Shown: piece after piece, positions 36,617 through 45,849 of the stretch | Layout: each line of letters starts with the position of its first letter | How positions within the stretch are numbered: the first letter of the stretch is position 1 | From: GCA-2862585 sp965277895 | GTDB lineage: Bacteria; Bacteroidota; Bacteroidia; Flavobacteriales; UBA7312 | Reading direction: 5' to 3' | NCBI GenBank assembly: GCA_965277895.1 | Contig: CBDIDR010000001.1 | Span: 1,364,001-1,428,000, forward strand | Length of the DNA stretch: 64,000 bases | Translations under genes and position numbers: made by a program | Notes under the pieces: model-generated | The model's input: the letters and a program-made list of their open reading frames with translations, nothing else | Told to the model about the DNA's origin: nothing | The model's database searches: none

Positions 36617-37808
36617 ACATACCGAAGGGCAAGGCATATTTTTTAATAACCAAGCTCAAACCACCCCTTTCGCAAATGGAATGGAAATTTCTCATGCTAA
36701 AGGCATGTATATTTATGACATCAATGGAAAGTCTTACCTTGACCTTGTAGCAGGGGTATCTGCTTGCACACTTGGTCATTCACACCCTAAAATAATAGAG
36801 AGCGTTCAACACCAAATTGAAAAATATGCTCATGTAATGGTTTATGGAGAATACGTTCAATCCCCACAATACCGTTTATCAAAACTATTGGTGGATAATC
36901 TTCCTGACTCATTAGACTGCACCTATCTAGTTAACTCTGGAACGGAAGCCATTGAAGGAGCTATGAAACTTGCTAAGAGGGTTACTGGCAGAGAAAAAAT
37001 TATTTCCTTCAATAAAAGCTATCACGGAAGCACACATGGTGCACTGAGTATTATGGGTAATGAAACCTATAAAACCAAATACCGCCCTTTGCTCGATCAT
37101 TGCCATTTGATAGACTACAATAATATTGACCAACTAAAAGCCATTGACAAGAGTGTAGCTGCAGTTGTTGTAGAGCCTATACAAGGAGCTACGGGTTTTA
37201 CTGTACCTTCACAAGAGTGGCTGAATGAATTGAGAAAACAATGTACTGAAAGTGGTGCATTACTGATATTTGACGAAATACAAACAGGATTTGGACGAAC
37301 AGGAAAGCTATTTGCTATTGACACCTTTTCAATAGTTCCAGATATCTTGTGCATTGCCAAAGGAATGGGTGGTGGCATGCCTATTGGCTGCTTTATAAGT
37401 TCCAAAGCAAATATGGATAAGCTAAAAGAAAATCCAAAATTAGGACACATTACAACTTTTGGCGGTCATCCAGTGTGTTGTGCTGCTTCACTAGCAACGC
37501 TTACAGAGCTCACTGAAAACAAAAGCATTATTGAGTCCGTTTCCAAAAAGGAACAACTTTTCAGGACTCACTTAAACCATCCAAAAATTAAAGAAATCAG
37601 AGGGAAAGGACTTATGTTAGGTATAGAATTGGGCGATGCTGAATTATGCCAAAAAGTCGTTGAGAAATGTTACGATTTAGGAATCATTACATTTTTCTTT
37701 TTATTCACTAATACAGCTGTTCGCCTTTCTCCACCTCTAGTCATTACTGAAGAAGAAATCATTGACGCTTGTCAAAAAATAAATACTCTATTAACTGAAC
37801 TATCTTAA
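36603..37808 (+). CDS. Class III PLP-dependent aminotransferase (ornithine/4-aminobutyrate type)
   Basis: 401 residues with the PLP Lys253 in CIAKGMGGGMPIG, the IFDEIQTGFGRTGK block and the GTEAIEGAMKLAKR segment. It transfers amino groups from omega-amino or acetylornithine-like substrates; the exact substrate is unclear. The start is a TTG at 36603 inside the end of the transketolase gene. The upstream in-frame stop is at 36582 and the first ATG is at 36681, which would remove the conserved NNQAQTTPF region, so TTG is preferred. It is followed after 2 bp by the thioredoxin-like gene. Confidence 0.85.
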   Translation: MEENKHTEGQGIFFNNQAQTTPFANGMEISHAKGMYIYDINGKSYLDLVAGVSACTLGHSHPKIIESVQHQIEKYAHVMVYGEYVQSPQYRLSKLLVDNLPDSLDCTYLVNSGTEAIEGAMKLAKRVTGREKIISFNKSYHGSTHGALSIMGNETYKTKYRPLLDHCHLIDYNNIDQLKAIDKSVAAVVVEPIQGATGFTVPSQEWLNELRKQCTESGALLIFDEIQTGFGRTGKLFAIDTFSIVPDILCIAKGMGGGMPIGCFISSKANMDKLKENPKLGHITTFGGHPVCCAASLATLTELTENKSIIESVSKKEQLFRTHLNHPKIKEIRGKGLMLGIELGDAELCQKVVEKCYDLGIITFFFLFTNTAVRLSPPLVITEEEIIDACQKINTLLTELS

Positions 37809-37810
37809 TC

Positions 37811-38329
37811 ATGAAAAAATTCCTTTTTATACTGTCTATTTTTGCCTTTACTGTTGCGTGTGGTACTAATGAGGACAATAGAGGCTACAAAGTCAAGGTC
37901 GGAGAACAATCGCCCCAATTCGAAATGAAATTAGTTGATGGCACACCGATAACTAGCGACTCACTTTTAGGAAAAGTTAGCGTTATTCAGTTTACAGCAT
38001 CATGGTGTGGTGTATGCCGAAAAGAGATGCCTCACCTCGAAAAAGAGGTTTGGCAAGCATTTAAGGAAGATGATTTTGTACTACTTGGTGTGGATTTAAA
38101 AGAAAGCCCTGAAAAAGTGCAAAAATTTATTGAAGAAACAGGAGTTAGCTACCCCATTGCAATAGATACTGACGGTTCTGTATTTGAAAAATTCACCATA
38201 CCAAAAGCTGGTGTTACACGAAACATTGTTCTAGATAGAAATGGCAAAATTATTTTCCTCACCAGACTATTTGACGAAAAGGAATTTAAAGAAATGATAG
38301 CTGTAATTGAACGAGAGCTTAACCGCTAA
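37811..38329 (+). CDS. TlpA-like thioredoxin-fold lipoprotein
   Basis: 172 residues. The N-terminus is a lipoprotein signal with lipobox TVAC (Cys17). The thioredoxin-like fold has the redox motif WCGVC with Cys66 and Cys69, the preceding VIQFTASWCG, and the cis-Pro segment (IPKAGVTRNIVL). The family (TlpA/ResA/AhpC-TSA) reduces disulfides or haem-ligand cysteines on the periplasmic side. It is the last gene of the transketolase operon. Its stop overlaps the stop of the convergent DUF2805 gene at a shared CTAA. Confidence 0.88.
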   Translation: MKKFLFILSIFAFTVACGTNEDNRGYKVKVGEQSPQFEMKLVDGTPITSDSLLGKVSVIQFTASWCGVCRKEMPHLEKEVWQAFKEDDFVLLGVDLKESPEKVQKFIEETGVSYPIAIDTDGSVFEKFTIPKAGVTRNIVLDRNGKIIFLTRLFDEKEFKEMIAVIERELNR

Positions 38330-38574
38330 TTCTTTTGATTATAGGATTTAAAACGCCCCTTTAAAAAGCCTCTTAGGGCAGAATGCTTGGTACGTCTTTT
38401 CTTCACACGCTTACGCCACATTACAAAAGAAGACCGCTTCATATGCTTTCGCATAAGCTGACGTACTTCATTCTCTTTCAAATTAAATTGGAGTTCAATG
38501 GCATCAAATGGCGTTCTATCTTCCCATGCCATTTCGATTATTCTATCAATATCTTTCAGAGAGAACTCTTTCAT
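38326..38574 (-). CDS. DUF2805 (TIGR03643 family) small basic protein
   Basis: 82 residues, strongly basic, beginning MKEFSLKDIDRIIEMAWEDR and including the typical MRKHMKRSSFVMWRKRVKKR. This matches the DUF2805/TIGR03643 family, whose function is unknown; a helix-turn-helix-like N-terminus suggests nucleic-acid binding. Its ATG follows directly on the TAG of the protease gene. Its 3' end (FKSYNQKN) and the flanking DNA are unusually similar to the 3' end of apbE at 49830. Confidence 0.85.
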   Translation of the reverse strand: MKEFSLKDIDRIIEMAWEDRTPFDAIELQFNLKENEVRQLMRKHMKRSSFVMWRKRVKKRRTKHSALRGFLKGRFKSYNQKN

Positions 38575-40788
38575 CTACTTGAGGATTAACTTTCTGACAG
38601 ACTTTTCGAAGTGAATAAAATACACGCCTTTTTCCAACTGACTTAAATCAATGTACAATTGTTCAGAATTCTTTAAGCCAGAATAAACCTCTTGCGAAAT
38701 GGTGTTGAAAATTTTCACTTCGCCTCTTTGCTTACCAACTAGAGAAAATATGCCAGTTGTTGGATTTGGAAAAATATCAAATGCTATAGTTTGTTCATTA
38801 ATTCCTAGTGGACTATCCACGCAAAAATCTAGGGTAATATCGTCACCAAAATCTGAATTGGGTACAGATAAGTCTGCCAAAACAGCACCAGAACCATCGT
38901 AAATAGTGAAATCTCCATCAAACTCACAAGAATGCTGAGAGCCGTATAAGCCATCGCCATACTCATCTTCTACAGTAAATTCATAACAGCCATTAGGCAA
39001 GCACCAGTTTTCAATAACTGCTACTGGATTTGCTTCCAAATCAGTGGATGAACTACCTCCTGGGTAATACCCACTAGAGACGGCATACAATTGTTGACCA
39101 TTCTCATTTTCTAAAAACCATGATATTTCTTCTCCATAGCAGTCTGGCAAAAAGTCAAGCTCCACTACATTAGGTGCAACACTAATATAATCTGTTTGAG
39201 TATAAGTATCGGAATTTTCATCACCATTTACAACTAAGCTGACATCAAAATCACCAGTGAAATTATAGCTGACCGTATGAGGTCCAGGACCACTAGCCGT
39301 TGAAGGCTCACCACCATTAAATGTCCATTCATAAGAGTTAATACTTCCAGTAGAAATTGAGGTAAATGTTACTGTAGAACTCTTGCATACCACCCTTTCC
39401 GAACTTGTAAAAGCAGATATAACTTGAGCCGATTGGTTACAGTAAATACCGTTTAAGGTAGTTACATTTGTATTAACTGGATCTAACCATGGTTTCAGTT
39501 GTTTGTCGTTGGTATTACCCATCTGATCCCATGCATGCCATACTTTACCATAGACATCGCTTTGATTGGTAGCATCACAATAAGAAGCTCCACCTGTAAG
39601 CACTCCAGTAACTAATCCATTTTGATTGAATATTGAAGAACCTGAAGAGCCACCTTCCGTTACCCCATGACCGTTCGTTGTTTGACTCCAAACTACTCCC
39701 CAATGTGTAGTATTATCGTTTCCAAATCCCAAACCACCAGTTGTGTATAGAGAATTAGTAAATGTCGAAATTTTCATGATATCTCCACTTGGATGGTGAA
39801 TACTCACACCACTAGAGGCTGCAGAATTTGTTCTGTCCCAACCCGCAAAATAGGGATCAAAATCTGGCTCACTATTAAGCTCTACCAAAAAGAAATCAGA
39901 GTCGCCATTACTTCCTTCTCCACCACTATTCGATAACTTTTGACAACCAGTTATGGAATAGGTATTATTCGGAACAGAATTATTACAAGCACTAGAACGG
40001 TAGTTAAAATAAAAAATAGACTGATTTAAATTGTTTGTACTGATGTCTCCCCCATCAAAACAATGGTCAGCTGAAAGAACGTAAGGCGTACAATCATTTA
40101 AGGTATTATTTACTAAAGCACCCGTACATAATCCTGAGAAGAAGCCATCGGCAATTTGTATTCTACACACCGATTTCTTTTGGTTTTCCCAAGCGTTACC
40201 TTCATCGCAATTGGCATTGACTTGACAGTCGTCAGATGAATTATAACCGCTTAATTGTCCACCTGAAACATCTTTGTAGGCATAAGCAAAACGGTTGATA
40301 TGAAGCTCTAAGTCGGCAGTTTCAGAATGAGGCTGAAAATATTCAAGAATTAATACATCGCCATAAATAAGTTCTGTAGCAAAAACGCCAGACTCATGAT
40401 TGTGTTGAGATGTAAAAGGACCTATTTTTTGACTTTGGTCAGGATTATAAATATATAATCTACCTTGTGAAGGAATCCAAAAGTTATCGTAATACAATGA
40501 TATGGCTTTAGCATCAGTCGCAGAGATAGCTAAAGACCATACTTTGCCCCCTTCTACCTCTGTCCAAACACCACTATTTTTTGGCGACAAATCGCAATAT
40601 ACCATTTTGGCAAATCTGTAATAGCTTCCATCTTTAGTATCATCCTCCAGCATAAGTTGCTCAATATCAAAGGGTTTATCAAAAGTTAATAAAGGAACTA
40701 AAGAAGAGGACTGTAAATTTACAGACGATACTATTTGGGCTAAACCGAATAAAGGGCTTAGTACTAAAATGAGTAAAAATGTTCTCAT
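38575..40788 (-). CDS. Secreted trypsin-like serine protease with PKD and type IX sorting domains
   Basis: 737 residues. The signal peptide is residues 1-18 (ending FGLAQ). A chymotrypsin-fold protease domain covers about 205-445, with a putative triad of His242 (LSADHCF), Asp298 (NGDSDFFLV) and Ser382 (TEGGSSGSS). It resembles lysyl endopeptidase-like enzymes. A PKD domain follows near 455-535 and a beta-rich region near 545-655. The C-terminal 75 residues, from FDIFPNPTTG to the end (KLILK), are a T9SS type A sorting domain, which directs export and surface anchoring. The DUF2805 gene starts directly after it. Confidence 0.85.
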   Translation of the reverse strand: MRTFLLILVLSPLFGLAQIVSSVNLQSSSLVPLLTFDKPFDIEQLMLEDDTKDGSYYRFAKMVYCDLSPKNSGVWTEVEGGKVWSLAISATDAKAISLYYDNFWIPSQGRLYIYNPDQSQKIGPFTSQHNHESGVFATELIYGDVLILEYFQPHSETADLELHINRFAYAYKDVSGGQLSGYNSSDDCQVNANCDEGNAWENQKKSVCRIQIADGFFSGLCTGALVNNTLNDCTPYVLSADHCFDGGDISTNNLNQSIFYFNYRSSACNNSVPNNTYSITGCQKLSNSGGEGSNGDSDFFLVELNSEPDFDPYFAGWDRTNSAASSGVSIHHPSGDIMKISTFTNSLYTTGGLGFGNDNTTHWGVVWSQTTNGHGVTEGGSSGSSIFNQNGLVTGVLTGGASYCDATNQSDVYGKVWHAWDQMGNTNDKQLKPWLDPVNTNVTTLNGIYCNQSAQVISAFTSSERVVCKSSTVTFTSISTGSINSYEWTFNGGEPSTASGPGPHTVSYNFTGDFDVSLVVNGDENSDTYTQTDYISVAPNVVELDFLPDCYGEEISWFLENENGQQLYAVSSGYYPGGSSSTDLEANPVAVIENWCLPNGCYEFTVEDEYGDGLYGSQHSCEFDGDFTIYDGSGAVLADLSVPNSDFGDDITLDFCVDSPLGINEQTIAFDIFPNPTTGIFSLVGKQRGEVKIFNTISQEVYSGLKNSEQLYIDLSQLEKGVYFIHFEKSVRKLILK

Positions 40789-40899
40789 TGATGTGTTAAG
40801 ATTAAGTTAAGATAACTGATACATATGGTACGAGTACAAAAATAATGAATTCCAATTTAATCTAATTCTTCATCCTATCATTTTCTCATCGGTAAGCAC

Positions 40900-40907
40900 T
40901 ATATTTG
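40900..40907 (+). promoter_or_regulatory. -7 element for the ABC exporter
   Basis: TATATTTG fits TAnnTTTG and ends 12 bases before the ATG at 40920. The TTG at 40905 lies inside this element, which supports the downstream start. Confidence 0.5.
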
Positions 40908-40919
40908 CCAATTCAAATT

Positions 40920-42662
40920 ATGAGTAAGAAAAGTAAAACATCACTTAAAAGAGCCTCACGTCTATTTGTGTATCTAAAACCCTACAGATTAGAGTTTTCT
41001 CTAGGGATACTCTTTCTTTTACTATCTACTGCGGCATCTCTAATTTTCCCTGCACTTATGGGTGACTTAGTGGATTCTGCCAGTGAAAAAATGATTAGTA
41101 ACATTAATGAAATTGCTCTTTGGCTTTTGGCATTGTTTGCCTTGCAAGCCATTTTTTCTTATTTCAGAATTGTCTTGTTTGTAAATGTTACAGAGAAATT
41201 CTTAGCTGTTCTGCGTCAAGAAACCTACGCCCACCTCATAAAACTTCCTATGAACTTTTTCTCCAAAAGACGTGTTGGGGAAATTAACAGTAGAATTGCC
41301 GCTGATATAAGTATGCTGCAAGAAACTTTTACTACCGATTTAGCCGAATTTTTTCGACAGGTCATAATTATTATCGGAGGGATAGTATTTTTATCGCTTA
41401 CCTCTGTAAAACTAACCATGTTTATGTTGGCTATTATTCCGGCCATGATGCTAGCAGCCGTATTTTTTGGCAGATACATCAAACGCTTTTCAAAGCAAGT
41501 GCAAGAGTCCATTGCAGAGTCCAATACCATTATTGAAGAAACTCTTCAAGGCATTCAAAACGTGAAAGCCTTTACCAATGAGTTTTTTGAAATAGGCAGG
41601 TATACGCAAAAGACTAATGAGGTAATGAGTATCGCTAAAAAAGGCGGTAAATACAGAGGGGCTTTCGCCTCCTTCATCATCTTCTGTTTGTTTGGTTCTA
41701 TTGTGGCAGTAATCTGGTACGGTGTACTTATGATAAATGCTGGAGAACTGAGTATAGGTCAATTATTTACCTTCATATTATACTCGGTATTTATAGGTGC
41801 TTCAGTGGGTGGCATGGCAGACATCTATGCCAAAATTCAAAAGGCAGTGGGAGCTACTGAACACTTATTGGATATTTTGGATGAACCTACCGAGCAGATT
41901 GTAGATTCTGCTACACAAGACAGTGTAAAAGGACACATCCTCTTCCAAGACTTGAGTTTTGCATATCCTAGCCGACCAGATATAAAGGTGCTAAAAAACT
42001 TGAACTTAGAAATTAAAGAAGGGCAGAACATCGCTTTGGTAGGACCGAGTGGAGCTGGTAAAACTACCCTAGCCTCTATCCTATTTGGGTTTTATAAAAT
42101 CAATGAAGGTAAAATACTTATAGACCAAAAGAGTATCGAGGATTACGACCTCCATTTCTTAAGAAAACAAATTGCTATTGTCCCTCAAGATATCCTTTTG
42201 TTTGGTGGTACTATTAAAGAAAATATTGCTTACGGAAAGTTAGGGGCGACTGAGCAAGAGATTGAAGAGGCAGCACGAAAAGCTAACGCAATCGATTTCA
42301 TTAAGGACTTCCCAGAGCAAATGGAAACACTAGTCGGAGAACGTGGTATTCAACTCTCAGGCGGACAACGACAACGCATAGCCATTGCTAGAGCCTTACT
42401 CAAAAACCCAAGAATACTCATCCTAGACGAAGCCACTAGTGCCTTAGATTCTGAATCCGAAAAACTCGTGCAAGAGGCTATGGATGAACTGATGAAAGGA
42501 AGAACATCTCTAGTGATTGCACACCGATTATCGACCATTAAAAATTCAGATTGTATATTAGTAGTCGAAAATGGTCAAATAATAGAACAAGGAACGCATC
42601 AAGAACTGGACAAAAGTGGCGGTTTGTATAGCCAACTCAGTGAGATGCAATTCAATGCATAA
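40920..42662 (+). CDS. ABC exporter (MsbA/BmrA-like, fused membrane and ATPase domains)
   Basis: About 580 residues from the ATG at 40920; the upstream TTG lies in the promoter. Six hydrophobic segments occupy about 20-310, followed by the nucleotide-binding domain: Walker A GPSGAGKTT near 375-383, the signature LSGGQRQR, Walker B ILILDEATSALD and an H-loop (VIAHRLS). This is a homodimeric half-transporter of the lipid A or multidrug exporter type. The substrate is not known. It is followed after 14 bp by a methyltransferase gene and probably shares its transcript. Confidence 0.9.
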   Translation: MSKKSKTSLKRASRLFVYLKPYRLEFSLGILFLLLSTAASLIFPALMGDLVDSASEKMISNINEIALWLLALFALQAIFSYFRIVLFVNVTEKFLAVLRQETYAHLIKLPMNFFSKRRVGEINSRIAADISMLQETFTTDLAEFFRQVIIIIGGIVFLSLTSVKLTMFMLAIIPAMMLAAVFFGRYIKRFSKQVQESIAESNTIIEETLQGIQNVKAFTNEFFEIGRYTQKTNEVMSIAKKGGKYRGAFASFIIFCLFGSIVAVIWYGVLMINAGELSIGQLFTFILYSVFIGASVGGMADIYAKIQKAVGATEHLLDILDEPTEQIVDSATQDSVKGHILFQDLSFAYPSRPDIKVLKNLNLEIKEGQNIALVGPSGAGKTTLASILFGFYKINEGKILIDQKSIEDYDLHFLRKQIAIVPQDILLFGGTIKENIAYGKLGATEQEIEEAARKANAIDFIKDFPEQMETLVGERGIQLSGGQRQRIAIARALLKNPRILILDEATSALDSESEKLVQEAMDELMKGRTSLVIAHRLSTIKNSDCILVVENGQIIEQGTHQELDKSGGLYSQLSEMQFNA

Positions 42663-42676
42663 AATACCTACTACCC

Positions 42677-43447
42677 ATGAAATACATTATCAGCATAGTA
42701 ACTCGACTAATCCCAAGACATTACCTTCACCATGTAAGTCACTTCTTTCTTCAACTCTTTTCCCTATTTATGAGGGGTGATAAGTTTGAAGACCCTATCA
42801 ATGGCAAAAGTTACCGTAAATTATTGCCTTATGGAAGACTAAACCCTAGAGAAAATGCCCTAGCCCCTGATAGTATGTCCTTGGAACGACACCGACTAAT
42901 TTGGTTGTATCTCAAAGAGAAAACCAATTTCTTTACCGACGATATAAAGTTTTTACACATTGCTCCAGAATACTGTTTCATTAGCTTATTCAAAAAACAG
43001 AAAAACCTAAACTACACCACTGCCGATTTAAACTCTCCTTGGGCAGATGTGAAAATGGATGTACACGCTATTCCTTTTGAGGAAAACAGCTTTGACGTCA
43101 TTATGTGTAACCATGTGTTAGAACATGTGGAAGACGACAGAAAAGTGATGTCGGAATTCTTTAGGGTAATGAACAAAGGCGGTTGGGGTATCTTTCAAGT
43201 GCCTATTGACTACACTAGAAAAGAGACCTTTGACGACCCAAGCATTACTGACCCAAGAGAACGTGAAAAACACTATTGGCAAGACGACCACCTCAGATTA
43301 TATGGACTGGATTATGGCAGTATACTTGCCGAAGCTGGTTTCGAAGTCGTTGAAGATGCTTTTGTGAAAGAATTAGACCCTAAGCTAGTAGAACGTTACG
43401 CCTTGCCTAAAGACGAGATTATTTACCTCTGCAAAAAACCTGCCTAA
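42677..43447 (+). CDS. Class I SAM-dependent methyltransferase (Methyltransf_11-like)
   Basis: 256 residues. The SAM-binding stretch begins FLHIAPEYCF near 96, followed by TTADLNSPWADVKMDVHAIP and the motif FDVIMCNHVLEHVEDD near 134-149. The first helix (IISIVTRLIPRHYLHHV) is amphipathic and may lie along a membrane. Substrate unknown. It is downstream of the ABC exporter and convergent with rsmG; the two share a CTAA in which both stop codons overlap (43444-43447). Confidence 0.8.
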   Translation: MKYIISIVTRLIPRHYLHHVSHFFLQLFSLFMRGDKFEDPINGKSYRKLLPYGRLNPRENALAPDSMSLERHRLIWLYLKEKTNFFTDDIKFLHIAPEYCFISLFKKQKNLNYTTADLNSPWADVKMDVHAIPFEENSFDVIMCNHVLEHVEDDRKVMSEFFRVMNKGGWGIFQVPIDYTRKETFDDPSITDPREREKHYWQDDHLRLYGLDYGSILAEAGFEVVEDAFVKELDPKLVERYALPKDEIIYLCKKPA

Positions 43448-44067
43448 ACCATTTGCACATAGACTACTTTTTTGGTCTCAAAAAAGTCTTCTTCAAAGTA
43501 ATCGGCTAAGTCAAAACTATTGTGGTGGTAGTCTATACCGCTAAGTTCTTCCGTTAAATCCCCACCTTTGAGGTAAAGAATGCCATTAGGGAAATCATTG
43601 CGGCAATCCTTAGAAAATCGCTTTTTTACCCAGTCTATAAAAGCGGGCATACGCGTTACGGCTCGGCTAACCACAAAATCAAATGACTGTTTTACGTGCT
43701 CTGCTCTTTGGTGAGCTGTACTGACGTTGGTTAGTCCTAAATGTTCTGCAACATCCTTTACTACTTTTATCTTCTTGCCAATGCTATCAATGAGTAAGAA
43801 ATTGGAAGTTGGAAATAAAATTGCCAATGGAATACCCGGAAAGCCACCACCTGTGCCTACATCTAGAACTGTAGTACCTTCTTGAAAATCCATCACTTTG
43901 GCAATGCCTAAAGAGTGTAAGACATGACGCTCGTAAAAGCTATCCATATCTTTTCTGGAAATGACATTAATTTTTGCGTTCCATGAGGCATATAATTCGT
44001 GCAGGGCTTCGAACTGTTGAATCTGTTTGGGGGTTAAATGTAGAAAGTATTTTAAAATAACATCCAT
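43444..44067 (-). CDS. rsmG: 16S rRNA (guanine527-N7)-methyltransferase
   Basis: A 207-residue GidB/RsmG protein that methylates G527 of 16S rRNA. The family blocks HVLHSLGIAKV, LDVGTGGGFPGIPLAILFP (SAM motif I) and DFVVSRAVTRMP are all present. The length is canonical. It is translationally coupled to the sigma-factor gene by TAATG. Being co-transcribed with a sigma factor and a glycosyltransferase is worth noting. Confidence 0.94.
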   Translation of the reverse strand: MDVILKYFLHLTPKQIQQFEALHELYASWNAKINVISRKDMDSFYERHVLHSLGIAKVMDFQEGTTVLDVGTGGGFPGIPLAILFPTSNFLLIDSIGKKIKVVKDVAEHLGLTNVSTAHQRAEHVKQSFDFVVSRAVTRMPAFIDWVKKRFSKDCRNDFPNGILYLKGGDLTEELSGIDYHHNSFDLADYFEEDFFETKKVVYVQMV

Positions 44068-44672
44068 TACATCATGTCTTTTTTTCCTGATAGAATTTTA
44101 AATAGCTTTTCTCTAGAACGGTGCAATTGTGCTTTTACCGTTCCTAGCGGAATACTCAGTTCTTCAGAAATTTCTTCGTAGCTGTATTCCTTAAAATAAC
44201 GCAGCTTTACCAATTGCCTGTAATTGGGTTGAAGCTGTTCCACTATGCTTCTTAAAATTTGGATACGCTGACTTCTTATTAAGCTATTGTCAGGTGTTAG
44301 TTGTTGGTCGGGAATATCTATTGAGGAAGTTGTTCCCTCATCGTATTCTATGGTAGAATCTATGGATATAGTCGGCAGCTTCTTCTTTCTTAAATAGTCA
44401 ATGCAGTTGTTTTTGGCAATGGTAAACAACCAAGTGCTAAAAGCAAAATTTGAGGTGTAGGTATTCAGTTTATTAAAAGCTTTACCAAAAGCTTCAATAG
44501 TCAGTTCTTTAGCAAGTTCTTTATCGCTTACCTTTTCGTAAAGCATAAAAAATATAGGGTCTCTGTACTTTGACATCAAGGCATTGTAAGCACGGGGGTC
44601 ACCTTTGGAAAGTGCCTTCTCAATAAGTTTTAAATCCTCTTTGGCTTTTTCTGTTAATTCTCTTTCTACCAA
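44067..44672 (-). CDS. Sigma-70 family RNA polymerase sigma factor (ECF-like)
   Basis: 201 residues. Region 2 (YRDPIFFMLYEKVSDKELAK, FSTWLFTIAKNNCIDYLRKK) and region 4 (YRQLVKLRYFKEYSYEEISE, IPLGTVKAQLHRSREKLF) are both clear, with no region 3, as in the extracytoplasmic-function class. It redirects RNA polymerase to a specific regulon. No anti-sigma factor gene is adjacent: the gene overlaps the glycosyltransferase by 7 bp upstream and rsmG by 1 bp downstream. Its target promoters are unknown. Confidence 0.92.
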   Translation of the reverse strand: MVERELTEKAKEDLKLIEKALSKGDPRAYNALMSKYRDPIFFMLYEKVSDKELAKELTIEAFGKAFNKLNTYTSNFAFSTWLFTIAKNNCIDYLRKKKLPTISIDSTIEYDEGTTSSIDIPDQQLTPDNSLIRSQRIQILRSIVEQLQPNYRQLVKLRYFKEYSYEEISEELSIPLGTVKAQLHRSREKLFKILSGKKDMM

Positions 44673-45772
44673 AATCGTTTTTTAATTAGCGTACTCTTAA
44701 GCATAAATATAAGGTAAAAAACAATATATGTTAGCTCTAAAAGTGGATAAAGAAGTCCTAAATCTTCTTCTTCGGTCTTTTTTAGCAAGGGAAAAGTAAT
44801 TACTAACTGTACCGCCAATCGGATAAAAAATAGTAGAATGAGGTAAGGAATAAAAAACTGCTTTACTATTAATGTAATGAACAGTATCCAAAACAGCATT
44901 TGGCTAAGCGTCCACGCCCCTAGCATTTGCTTGTGATAAGAGGTGTAGTACAATCCTGTACTTAGGTGTCTGGACTTTTGGCGTATCCACGATTTCCAAG
45001 TGGTTTTGGGCTCGGATAGGCTGTGTGCCGAAATAGCCGTTGCAATGATCGTATTTGTAGGCGTACTGACTTCTTTTATGAATAAATCGTCATCGCCAGA
45101 AGGCAAGTGCAAGTGTGAGGCAAAGCCTTTGTTCTCAAAAAACAACTCTTTTTTGTAAGCTAAATTTCTGCCCACTCCCATATAGGCTTTACCCATAAGG
45201 GCATAGGAGAAATACTGAATAGCCACTTGAAAGGTATCAAAGCGTATGAGTTTATTTAAAAAGCCAGGTCTTTTCTCATAAGCTCCATACCCCAAAACAA
45301 TATCTTTTGTAGCAAAATGCTGCACCATAGAGCTAATCCATGAAGCGTCCTTAGGGTAGCAATCGGCATCGGTAAGTAAGAGGTAGTCGTACTTTGCTGC
45401 TTTTATGCCTAGTGAAAGTGCAAACTTTTTACCCAATCCTTTTTTTATGCTTTCCGGAATATCAACCAATTTTATTTTGGGATGGTTTTCCCATTGTTTG
45501 AATAAAAACTTGGTGTTGTCTGTGGATTGGTCATTGACCAATACTATTTCAAAATTAGGATAGTCTTGTTGTAACAGTTGCTCCACTAGAGCTTCCCAAT
45601 GTTTTTCTTCGTTGTAACCGCATATAATGACCGAAACGGCTTGAGTGAATGTTTCTGTTTTCTCTTCATTTTTTGTCCATCTGTAATATACAAATAGGTA
45701 AAAATAGAGCTGAACAACTAGCGAAAGAATGAAAATTAGAAATAAGATATAGTCCACATCCATAGTTTGCAA
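44666..45772 (-). CDS. Membrane glycosyltransferase family 2
   Basis: 368 residues. One N-terminal hydrophobic helix (about 7-29) precedes the GT2 GT-A domain with VSVIICGYNEE, LVNDQSTDNT and LLTDADCYP (DxD-type metal site). A QKSRHLSTG segment matches the QxxRW-like acceptor motif. Two to three hydrophobic segments close the protein (about 290-360). It probably adds sugars to a lipid-linked acceptor at the inner membrane. An ATG three codons downstream of the chosen start is an alternative. It begins an operon with the sigma factor and rsmG. Confidence 0.85.
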   Translation of the reverse strand: MQTMDVDYILFLIFILSLVVQLYFYLFVYYRWTKNEEKTETFTQAVSVIICGYNEEKHWEALVEQLLQQDYPNFEIVLVNDQSTDNTKFLFKQWENHPKIKLVDIPESIKKGLGKKFALSLGIKAAKYDYLLLTDADCYPKDASWISSMVQHFATKDIVLGYGAYEKRPGFLNKLIRFDTFQVAIQYFSYALMGKAYMGVGRNLAYKKELFFENKGFASHLHLPSGDDDLFIKEVSTPTNTIIATAISAHSLSEPKTTWKSWIRQKSRHLSTGLYYTSYHKQMLGAWTLSQMLFWILFITLIVKQFFIPYLILLFFIRLAVQLVITFPLLKKTEEEDLGLLYPLLELTYIVFYLIFMLKSTLIKKRFW

Positions 45773-45827
45773 TGATACGGATATTTAATTTTTTAAAAAC
45801 TAAAATTTAATGTTCATAAGACTTAAC

Positions 45828-45835
45828 TATCTTTG
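45828..45835 (+). promoter_or_regulatory. -7 element for tgt
   Basis: TATCTTTG matches TAnnTTTG and ends 14 bases before the ATG at 45850. It probably drives tgt and the LptF/G gene together. Confidence 0.5.
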
Positions 45836-45849
45836 GCGAAATTTGATGT

